Shown here in pieces: positions 1 to 5,550 of a stretch of 5,550 nucleotides of DNA. The notes beneath the pieces are model-generated. The model saw only the letters and a program-made list of their open reading frames with translations. It was not told the origin of the DNA and made no database searches. Position 1 is the stretch's first letter, and the number at the start of each line of letters is the position of its first letter. The stretch spans positions 1 to 5,550 of the forward strand of contig JAJPZE010000128.1 in the NCBI GenBank assembly GCA_021204565.1, written 5' to 3'. A program made the position numbers and the translations under genes. Source of the DNA: Prevotella sp. (GTDB lineage: Bacteria; Bacteroidota; Bacteroidia; Bacteroidales; Bacteroidaceae).

Positions 1-3
1 ATC

Positions 4-1377
4 TTATATTTTGCGCGTCTTTTTCTTCTTCTGTTGCATTACGGGTTTATCTCCATTATTTGCGAGAGCCGCCAAGCGGTTCTCGGCTCTTTGTAGTTTT
101 GTGGTCAGGCGGGCTATCTCGCGGTCTTTAAGAGCGAGTTGGTCTCCGGAGTTTCGAATTGCCAAGAGCAGGGAGTTGAGTTGCTCGTTATCGATATCGT
201 CGGGATATAAACTATTGACACGGGAGATAAAATCGCCGAGAATGTTCATATAATTAGTGAATGCGTCGAACGGACTGCTGTATATTCCCCGGTCAATACC
301 TATACCGGACCACTTCGTGGTCATAAAGGAGAAGTTGTTCGTCGCCTGCAGGTACTCCCAGTCTTGACTGATACGCGGATCCTTTGCGATAAGCACACGG
401 TCGGCAATAGAGTAGAGCTTGTTGAACGCTTCTTGTTGCAACGGATTGCCCAAGAGGGATGATGTGTCGCGCTCCTCGTCGTTCCAGCTAATCGTCTCGG
501 GGACATCTATGGTGCTTACGCTATTGAATTTGCGGCAGATTTCGGTCGGGGTAGAGAACGAGACGCCCGCATTCTTTGCGCAAACAGGCAGGGCACGGAT
601 AAACTCTAAGATATTGCTTGACAGCGGTTGCGCCACTCCAATTGACGAGAGCTCCATAAAGATGTTTATCACTTGCTCCTCTTCGGGCAACTGACTTATA
701 CGCTCTATATACCTGTCGGCAAAGAGCGGATAACCTTCCCAAGAAGAGTCATTAAAGCGCAAAGATATGTCGTCGGACAGATTAATGTCCCGCAAGAGGA
801 GCTTGAGCTTGGGTGCATACGCGCAACCGTACACATAATGGGGCGACTTCCAGCCCAACACTTGTTTCGCGCCCTCGGTCAACATTCCCTTAAAGCCCAT
901 ACGCGCCACCGTCTCGCCTATCGCGTCGTTGTAGATGAGCGAGGAGTTGCGGAACACTGTCGGCTTCTTTCCGAAGTATTCGGCTATCTTCGCGGCTTGC
1001 ATCTTCACGTCTTCTGCGAAGCATTTATCGTTAGCAAGCGAGGTCAAACCGTGCGAATAAGGCTCGGCGAGGAACTCTACACAGCCGGTTTCGTTCAGCT
1101 TCCCGAGCAGGTCGAGCACCTGCGGGGCGTGTATCTCCAACTGCTCCATGCCGACACCGGACAAGGAGAAAGCGACTTTGAACACGCCTTTATGCTCGCG
1201 GCACATATCGAGCAAGGTTGTCAGAGCGGGCACGTAACTCTGCTCGACGATACGCCGCATCGTGGTTTCGTTATTATAATCGTCGTAATAATAATGGTCC
1301 GTGCCGATGTCGAAGAAACGGTAACGCTTCAGATGAGTTATCTGATGGATTTCGAAATAAAGGCAAATGGTTTTCAT
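4..1377 (-). CDS. GH57 alpha-amylase-like protein, probably catalytically altered
   Basis: A 457-residue protein of the GH57 alpha-amylase-like type, normally a cytoplasmic alpha-glucan hydrolase or transferase with a (beta/alpha)7 barrel. The fold signatures are intact: ICLYFEIHQ (4-12), GCVEFLAEPYSHGL (98-111), FRNSSLIYND (142-151), LTEGAKQVLGWKSPHYVY (166-183), LLLRDINLSDDISLRF (193-208) and SPFDAFTNYMNILGDF (368-383). In active relatives of this subgroup region 3 reads FRNTELIY and region 4 FMDYETFGEHQ. Here region 3 has Ser146 in place of the Glu nucleophile, and region 4 reads FMELSSIGVAQ (240-250), with Glu242 at the Asp position and the E, F, E and H positions changed. Amylase activity is therefore doubtful, although the protein is otherwise well conserved and uninterrupted. 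The tail has a predicted coiled coil (about 412-440) and a basic end (QQKKKKTRKI). No signal peptide. ATG at 1377-1375. Last gene of the operon in view. Confidence 0.88.
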   Translation of the reverse strand: MKTICLYFEIHQITHLKRYRFFDIGTDHYYYDDYNNETTMRRIVEQSYVPALTTLLDMCREHKGVFKVAFSLSGVGMEQLEIHAPQVLDLLGKLNETGCVEFLAEPYSHGLTSLANDKCFAEDVKMQAAKIAEYFGKKPTVFRNSSLIYNDAIGETVARMGFKGMLTEGAKQVLGWKSPHYVYGCAYAPKLKLLLRDINLSDDISLRFNDSSWEGYPLFADRYIERISQLPEEEQVINIFMELSSIGVAQPLSSNILEFIRALPVCAKNAGVSFSTPTEICRKFNSVSTIDVPETISWNDEERDTSSLLGNPLQQEAFNKLYSIADRVLIAKDPRISQDWEYLQATNNFSFMTTKWSGIGIDRGIYSSPFDAFTNYMNILGDFISRVNSLYPDDIDNEQLNSLLLAIRNSGDQLALKDREIARLTTKLQRAENRLAALANNGDKPVMQQKKKKTRKI

Positions 1378-1422
1378 ATATCGGTTGTTTATAATTATAC
1401 GTATTTAGTTATTGCCGGATGA
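1378..1422 (-). other. AT-rich 45-base spacer and leader of the GH57-like gene
   Basis: This gap separates the glycosyltransferase TAA from the GH57-like ATG. It contains two overlapping small palindromes, TATAATTATA (1390-1399) and ATACGTAT (1397-1404), and no recognisable Shine-Dalgarno before the ATG. I see no -33/-7 promoter pair and no terminator-like hairpin, so it is best read as an intra-operon spacer with the A/T-rich unstructured start region common in Bacteroidota. Confidence 0.5.
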
Positions 1423-2679
1423 TTAACGACCGACGAGGTTGTTATAATATCGGCGGATACGCAGCCCGACCTTTTCCCAAGTGATGCCGTCGACCTCTTT
1501 AAGCCCTTCGGCTTGCAAGTAATCGTGGAGCGCGTCGTTGGTGCAGATTGAGTGTATTGCGTCAGCCATAGAGTAGATATCCCAGTAATCAACCTTTATG
1601 ACCTTGTCTAATATCTCGCCGCAGCCGCTCTGCTTGGAGATAATAGAGGGGCAGCCGCACTGCATCGCTTCAAGCGGAGCAATGCCGAAAGGCTCGCTTA
1701 CCGACGGCATAACAAACACATCGGAGTTCTTATAACACTCGTAAACCTGTCTGCCGCGTTGGAAACCGGGGAAATGAAACCTATCTGCGATGCCTTTTTG
1801 AGCAACAAGCTTAATCATTGCATCCATCATATCTCCCGAGCCCGCCATACAGAAACGGATATTCTTCGTTCGGGTCAAGACGAGCGCCGCCGCTTCTACA
1901 AAGTACTCCGGCCCCTTCTGCATCGTAATGCGACCCAAGTAAGTAACTATCTTCTCCTTGGGGTTCTTATGTGGCTCAATGGCTCGGATATCGTCGGCGA
2001 GGGGATAAACGGCGTTGTGCATAGCGACACATTTGCGCGGGTCCTGATGATAATTGTTTATCACGGTCTGCCGTGTCAGCTCGGATACGCACATAATACA
2101 GTCGGCATTATCCATCCCGTCTTTCTCTATGCCGTAGACGGTCGGGTTGACGTTACCGCGCGAGCGGTCGAAGTCGGTTGCGTGTACGTGGATGCACAAA
2201 GGTTTGCCCGACACTTTCTTGGCGTGTATTCCGGCGGGGTAAGTAAGCCAGTCGTGGGCGTGTATGATATCGAATTGCTCGCTTCGCGCGACGATACCGG
2301 CGATAATCGAGAAGTTGTTTATCTCTTGGTTTAAGTTCTCGGGATAGCCTCCGGCGAACTCGAGGCAACCGAGGTCATTCGGTTGCAGATAATTGAAGTC
2401 GGCGTAGATATGGTCGCGGAAGCGGTAATAATCATCCGCCGTATGACCTGTCATCCGGGAGGCGACGTAATCATAATCGACGTCGCGCCACGCCACGGGA
2501 ACTTGCCCCATATTTACAATCCTGAGGAATTTCTCCTCCTCTCCCGTCGGACGCGGCATGCAGAACGTGGTCTCGACATCGCCTTGCAAGCTCAACCCTT
2601 TTGTAATGCCATACGAAGCGACGGCTAAACCGCCGTAGATTTTCGGGGGGAACTCCCAGCCGAACATTAATACTTTCAT
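1423..2679 (-). CDS. Glycogen/starch-synthase-like glycosyltransferase (GT4/GT5 type)
   Basis: A 418-residue GT-B retaining glycosyltransferase, probably adding glucose from a nucleotide sugar to the non-reducing end of an alpha-1,4-glucan in the cytoplasm. The N-terminal domain opens with MKVLMFGWEFPPKIYGGL, in which K13-x-x-G16-G17-L18 resembles the donor-binding K-x-G-G-L loop of glycogen synthases. IIHAHDWLTYPAGIHAKK (138-155) is the synthase-like H-x-H-D-W segment. The C-terminal domain (about 240-400) shows YLGRITMQKGPEYF (247-260; R250 and K255 as sugar-phosphate binders) and SEPFGIAPLEAM (328-339), the E-x7-E motif with E329 and E337. The start is supported by a Shine-Dalgarno and by the family-typical first residues. 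Its place between a debranching enzyme and a GH57-like gene supports a glycogen role. The donor (UDP- or ADP-glucose) cannot be read from sequence, and a trehalose- or sucrose-type GT4 activity is a less likely alternative. Confidence 0.85.
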   Translation of the reverse strand: MKVLMFGWEFPPKIYGGLAVASYGITKGLSLQGDVETTFCMPRPTGEEEKFLRIVNMGQVPVAWRDVDYDYVASRMTGHTADDYYRFRDHIYADFNYLQPNDLGCLEFAGGYPENLNQEINNFSIIAGIVARSEQFDIIHAHDWLTYPAGIHAKKVSGKPLCIHVHATDFDRSRGNVNPTVYGIEKDGMDNADCIMCVSELTRQTVINNYHQDPRKCVAMHNAVYPLADDIRAIEPHKNPKEKIVTYLGRITMQKGPEYFVEAAALVLTRTKNIRFCMAGSGDMMDAMIKLVAQKGIADRFHFPGFQRGRQVYECYKNSDVFVMPSVSEPFGIAPLEAMQCGCPSIISKQSGCGEILDKVIKVDYWDIYSMADAIHSICTNDALHDYLQAEGLKEVDGITWEKVGLRIRRYYNNLVGR

Positions 2680-2685
2680 AACGAG

Positions 2686-2693
2686 CTTCCTTT
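2686..2693 (-). promoter_or_regulatory. Shine-Dalgarno for the glycosyltransferase gene
   Basis: On the minus strand AAAGGAAG precedes the ATG at 2679-2677, with the AAGGA core 8 bases from the start codon. It lies within the 15-base gap just after the debranching-enzyme TAA (2697-2695). This is the only strong Shine-Dalgarno in the window and it fixes the start of the glycosyltransferase. The tight spacing suggests co-transcription and possibly translational coupling. Confidence 0.75.
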
Positions 2694-2694
2694 C

Positions 2695-4653
2695 TTATTG
2701 GTTGGCGTTATAGTTCAGGCGCTCCAAAGTGCGAATTGTGCGTAGGATCTCCGCCACATTCATTGCAAACGACATCGCGCCACGTCCATGGAAAGGCGGA
2801 TTGCCGTCGAACATCTCCGGTATAGTGCCGAGCGTGTGATAATACATCTCCTCTTCGTACCCGACCATTTGCCGCCCGACGAAGCTCAGGCGTGTACGTT
2901 TGAATATTTTCAAGCAGGCTTCGAGATAAAAGCCGCCTAACCACGGCCAAGCGGTTCCCTGATGATATGCGCGGTCGCGTTGTTCCTGCGAACCCTTGTA
3001 AACCGGGTTGTATGCCCCGCTCTTGGGCGAGAGGGAACGCAGTCCTTTGGGGGTTAAGAGCTCGCGCGTGCATACGTCGAGTATTGCTTTTTGTTGCTCC
3101 TGCGAGAGCGGGGAGTAATCTAATGCGACGGCGAAGATTTGGTTCGGGCGCACTTCCCAGGACACCATATTCCCGTCGACGTAATCGTATAGATAGCCGT
3201 AATCGTTGCAGAACGTCTCTACGAATGCTTGCCCGCAGAGGTCGGCTTGCCGGCGCAAAGTTTCCGCCATATTGTGTTTGCCGCAGACCGAAGTCATCTT
3301 CTCGCCGAACCGGAGCGCATTATACCAAAGGGCATTAAACTCCACTATGTACCCCGAGCGCGGCACAATCGGCCGTCCTGTGAGGTCGGTTGAGTTCATC
3401 CACGTAACGGGTTTGTCTTTTCCGTTGCTGTAAACGAGCCCGTTGGTATCTACACGGAGATTGGGATGTTTGCCCGACAAAATAAAATCGACGATGTCGA
3501 CGCAGAGCTGTCCGTAGCGCTCCATTTGCTTTTCGGGACCTACCTCGCGGGCATATTGTTGCGTCGCCCAGATTGCCCAGAGAAGCACGTCGGGTTGCTC
3601 CATCTCCGTTATCTTCACGCTTAGCGGTTTGCCCTCAAGGAACTCGCGGATACCTCTTGCGGCGGTGTCCATCACCAACTCGAAGTAATCCCTCTCTCCG
3701 ATTGAAAGCGTCAGACCCGGCAAGGAGATGAACATATCGCGCGCACGGCACTTAAACCACGGATACCCGGCGAGGATATACCTCTCCTTATCCGAGACGC
3801 GGTTGTGAAACTGGTGCGCGGCGTTGACAAGGCAGTTATAAAAGCTGTCGCGAAGCGTGCGCTCGCTCTCCTCTTTGTCGAATAATGCTTTGAGCGAAGA
3901 CGGGGTTATGCTCTTTACGCCGGCGGAAAAGACGATGCTCTCCCCCTTGCGTATGGGCATCTCGAAGTATCCCGGCACGTAGAGATCTTCCGTCTGCATG
4001 TACCCTCTCTCCCTCTCGCGGGGATAGGCAAGACCGCGGTACCAGTCGGGCCGGAACACAAATTCATTCTTCTTGCTGAACTGCATAAAGAGCTCGGGAT
4101 ATCCGTCGTACATCCGCGTTTTTATGCCGTTCGGCACGGCGGAATACTCTCTGCTTGCCGCCGTGTTCTCGTGTGTCCATTCCCTTACGCTGCGGAAAGC
4201 GAGGAAAGGACGGAAGCGGAGGGTGGTTGCGGAGTGTGCGTCGACGAGTGTGTAGCGGATAAGAATGCGGTTCTCGTAATGCTGGAAAACCATCTCTTTC
4301 TTAAGTATAACGCCGCCTACGCGGTAGGTTACGGTCGGCACGTGTTGGCTTTCGAAGTCGAGGATATACTTATGCCCGTTGGGATACGTTACGTCGCCCT
4401 GATACTTATGCACCGCCAAATTAAACTCCGCGCCGTGTTGGATGACCGTTGCATCCAACGAGGAGAGGAGCACGTGGTTCTCGTCGTCGAGCTCGGGAAC
4501 GGGCACGACAAGCAACCCGTGATATTTCCGCGTGTTGCAATCGAGCACCGTAGAGCAAGAATAAGCACCGGAGCGGTTGGTCCTGAGCACCTCCCTTTTC
4601 AACGAACTCTCGAAGTTCGTCATCAATGCTTTCTCTAATTTAAGGTAACTCAT
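2695..4653 (-). CDS. Glycogen debranching enzyme (amylo-alpha-1,6-glucosidase, GH133-like)
   Basis: Predicted cytoplasmic enzyme hydrolysing alpha-1,6 branch points of glycogen or maltodextrin; 652 residues, a normal length for bacterial stand-alone debranching enzymes. The N-terminal beta-rich domain (about 15-245) carries TNRSGAYSCSTVLDCNTRKYHGLLV (25-49, given here by key parts: SGAYS, NTRKYHGLL). The C-terminal (alpha/alpha)6-barrel GDE domain (about 285-640) carries AGYPWFKCRARD (295-306), TWMN (417-420), VEFNALWYNAL (437-447), RPNQIFA (502-508), YHQGTAWPW (563-571) and VAEILR (633-638). Asp306 and Glu635 fit the positions of the expected catalytic acids of the family. Variations are RARD where many homologues have WGRD, and TWMN where many have TWMD; I believe both are usual in Bacteroidales. 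No signal peptide. ATG at 4653-4651; Met11 is a less likely alternative start. First gene of the glycogen operon, with only 15 bases to the next gene. Confidence 0.92.
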   Translation of the reverse strand: MSYLKLEKALMTNFESSLKREVLRTNRSGAYSCSTVLDCNTRKYHGLLVVPVPELDDENHVLLSSLDATVIQHGAEFNLAVHKYQGDVTYPNGHKYILDFESQHVPTVTYRVGGVILKKEMVFQHYENRILIRYTLVDAHSATTLRFRPFLAFRSVREWTHENTAASREYSAVPNGIKTRMYDGYPELFMQFSKKNEFVFRPDWYRGLAYPRERERGYMQTEDLYVPGYFEMPIRKGESIVFSAGVKSITPSSLKALFDKEESERTLRDSFYNCLVNAAHQFHNRVSDKERYILAGYPWFKCRARDMFISLPGLTLSIGERDYFELVMDTAARGIREFLEGKPLSVKITEMEQPDVLLWAIWATQQYAREVGPEKQMERYGQLCVDIVDFILSGKHPNLRVDTNGLVYSNGKDKPVTWMNSTDLTGRPIVPRSGYIVEFNALWYNALRFGEKMTSVCGKHNMAETLRRQADLCGQAFVETFCNDYGYLYDYVDGNMVSWEVRPNQIFAVALDYSPLSQEQQKAILDVCTRELLTPKGLRSLSPKSGAYNPVYKGSQEQRDRAYHQGTAWPWLGGFYLEACLKIFKRTRLSFVGRQMVGYEEEMYYHTLGTIPEMFDGNPPFHGRGAMSFAMNVAEILRTIRTLERLNYNANQ

Positions 4654-4702
4654 AGTTACTGTCTGTGTATATTGTTTAGGTTATTATTGCGCTGTCAGTC
4701 CG

Positions 4703-4712
4703 GCTCGCGAGC
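4703..4712. repeat. 10-bp perfect palindrome GCTCGCGAGC
   Basis: GCTCGCGAGC is its own reverse complement. It touches the downstream end of the proposed -7 box and lies where transcription would begin. It could be an operator half-site pair or a small 5' leader hairpin. No T-run follows on the minus strand, so it is not a standard terminator. It is GC-rich within an AT-rich spacer, but short enough to be chance. Confidence 0.35.
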
Positions 4713-4743
4713 GAAATTAAAGATTATTTTCCGGGCGCGCAAC
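4712..4743 (-). promoter_or_regulatory. Candidate Bacteroides-type (-33/-7) promoter for the glycogen operon
   Basis: Read on the minus strand, GTTG at 4743-4740 is followed after exactly 20 bases by TAATTTCG at 4719-4712. The Bacteroides primary sigma factor consensus is TTTG, a spacing of about 19-21, then TAnnTTTG, so each box has one mismatch and the spacing fits. The predicted transcription start is around 4703-4708, leaving a leader of about 50 bases before the debranching-enzyme ATG. This was found by eye and similar matches occur by chance in AT-rich DNA. Confidence 0.4.
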
Positions 4744-4775
4744 ATAATTGAAGTTATTTTGCTTTTTGTAAGAAA

Positions 4776-5550
4776 TTATTTAGTGCCGGAGCGGTTAGCA
4801 GAGGATAAAATCAGGGATATTTTCTCCTGGGCCGTCAGGTCGTAATCTATCCAATGTATGTTTATCCCGCGCCGCTCCATACCGCGGAACCAGGTCATTT
4901 GGCGCTTTGCGAATTGATGTATCGCCGTTTCAAGATTATGAAACATATCGTCGTAAGTCCGCCGCCCGACGCAATATTCGGTAACGTATTTATATTCCAA
5001 GCCGTAATAAATAAGGTCGTCGGGGGCGATACCCGAGTCGAGCAACCGCCTTATCTCCTCAATCATTCCCCCGTCGAGCCGTTCCTTTAATCTGCGGGTT
5101 ATCCTTTCGCGCCGCCTTTCCCGGCTTATATCTACGCCGAAGACAAGCCGGCAGCGGTTGTCGGATGATGTATTGCCCCGCCGACCCTCTGAAAGAGAGA
5201 TGCCGCGCTCCGCTATATATGTCTCTATTTCAATTGCGCGAATGGTGCGCCGGGCGTTGTTCGTGTCGGTTGTGTTGTGCATTGTCGTGCCGTTCCGACG
5301 CTTCAAATCCGCCAGTATAGTTGCCAATTCGGCGAGCGCCTTGCTTTCGAGCGAAGCGCGTAACGCGGGGTTCTCCGGCACGTGAGGCAACGAATAATTC
5401 CTCACGACGCCCTCTACGTAGAGCCCCGTACCCCCGCAGAGAATGGGTTGTTTATCACGCCGGCGGATGTCTCGAAGCGCCTTTTCAAAGTCTTCCCGAT
5501 GGCGGAAGAGATTGTATTTCTCCCCTGAGGGGCAATTATCGATAAGCTGA
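4776..5550 (-). CDS. miaA: tRNA dimethylallyltransferase (MiaA), 5' end beyond window
   Basis: MiaA transfers a dimethylallyl group from DMAPP to N6 of A37 in tRNAs reading UNN codons, giving i6A37, in the cytoplasm. About 257 residues are visible and family members are usually near 300, so roughly 50 N-terminal residues, including the P-loop, lie beyond the right edge. Visible motifs in order: QLIDNCPSGEKYN at the window edge (family H-L-I/L-D...P-x-E-x-Y), PILCGGTGLYVEGV, NNARRTIRAIEIE (family N-x-R-R-x-x-R-A-I/L-E), GLEYKYV, and QFAKRQMTWFRGMERRG near the C-terminus (family R-Q-x-A-K-R-Q-x-T-W-F-R). The frame is open to the edge, and the GTG at 5405-5403 is an internal Val, not the start. 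The gene ends in TAA at 4778-4776. It lies 122 bases upstream of a glycogen operon on the same strand; I see no functional link. The identification is firm. Confidence 0.95.
   Translation of the reverse strand, partial: QLIDNCPSGEKYNLFRHREDFEKALRDIRRRDKQPILCGGTGLYVEGVVRNYSLPHVPENPALRASLESKALAELATILADLKRRNGTTMHNTTDTNNARRTIRAIEIETYIAERGISLSEGRRGNTSSDNRCRLVFGVDISRERRRERITRRLKERLDGGMIEEIRRLLDSGIAPDDLIYYGLEYKYVTEYCVGRRTYDDMFHNLETAIHQFAKRQMTWFRGMERRGINIHWIDYDLTAQEKISLILSSANRSGTK

Larger units (their letters stand above)
4654..4775 (-). other. miaA / debranching-enzyme intergenic spacer
   Basis: This 122-base AT-rich gap is the longest non-coding stretch in the window. It holds a promoter candidate and a 10-bp palindrome, listed separately. 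I see no hairpin followed by a T-run on the minus strand, so there is no clear intrinsic terminator for miaA, and some read-through into the glycogen genes is possible. Just before the debranching-enzyme ATG the sequence is A-rich (AATAATAACCTAAACAATAT) with no Shine-Dalgarno match, which is common in Bacteroidota. Confidence 0.7.

Noticed and set aside
673..1422. 249-codon open frame on the plus strand
   Set aside because: It lies almost wholly antisense to the GH57-like gene, whose frame shows clear family motifs throughout. Its translation shows no recognisable domain, so it is a codon-bias shadow.
1759..2334. 191-codon open frame on the plus strand
   Set aside because: Antisense to the central part of the glycosyltransferase, with no recognisable motifs and no start context.
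4171..4638. 155-codon open frame on the plus strand
   Set aside because: Antisense to the N-terminal domain of the debranching enzyme; the sequence is low in recognisable features and is a shadow.
4731..4775. Intrinsic terminator downstream of miaA
   Set aside because: The GCGCGC and CCCGG words do not form a stable stem followed by a T-run on the minus strand.
5403..5405. GTG as a possible miaA start
   Set aside because: The frame stays open upstream to the window edge and encodes conserved MiaA sequence (QLIDNCPSGEKYN and PILCGGTGLYVEG), so this GTG is an internal valine.
1..5550. Mobile element, CRISPR array, tRNA or other RNA gene
   Set aside because: No transposase-like protein, no spaced direct repeats, no cloverleaf and no long terminal repeats were seen; nearly all sequence is explained by four metabolic or housekeeping genes.

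Overview
The window reads as a Bacteroidota chromosome segment, most likely order Bacteroidales. The evidence is the gene set and protein sequences: a MiaA with the GLEYKYV variant, and a debranching enzyme, glycosyltransferase and GH57-like trio of the kind I remember from Bacteroides and relatives. One promoter candidate fits the Bacteroides -33/-7 pattern, and two of the three visible starts lack a Shine-Dalgarno sequence. Genus cannot be set from sequence alone. All four genes are on the minus strand and all four end in TAA. About 97 percent of the window is coding.

Layout in transcription order (right to left): (1) 5550-4776, the 3' part of miaA, whose tRNA i6A37 product lacks its N-terminal P-loop because the gene runs off the right edge. 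(2) 4775-4654, a 122-base AT-rich spacer with a plausible Bacteroides-type promoter and a 10-bp perfect palindrome near the predicted transcription start. (3) 4653-2695, a glycogen debranching enzyme (amylo-alpha-1,6-glucosidase, GH133-like). (4) 2679-1423, a GT4/GT5-like retaining glycosyltransferase resembling glycogen/starch synthases, 15 bases downstream and with a good Shine-Dalgarno sequence. (5) 1377-4, a GH57 alpha-amylase-like protein, 45 bases downstream and ending 3 bases from the left edge.

The last three genes form a tight alpha-glucan (glycogen) metabolism operon. The transferase would extend chains, the debranching enzyme would hydrolyse branch points, and the GH57-like protein would act on or bind alpha-glucan. 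None of the three has an evident signal peptide, so they should act in the cytoplasm. A branching enzyme, a nucleotide-sugar pyrophosphorylase and a phosphorylase are not in the window.

The most interesting point is that the GH57-like protein keeps the family fold signatures but has lost the expected catalytic nucleophile (Glu to Ser146). It also has a rewritten general-acid loop (canonical FMDYETFGEHQ against FMELSSIGVAQ here). It looks like a conserved pseudoenzyme or non-hydrolytic glucan-binding partner rather than an amylase. I see no mobile element, CRISPR array, RNA gene or broken gene.
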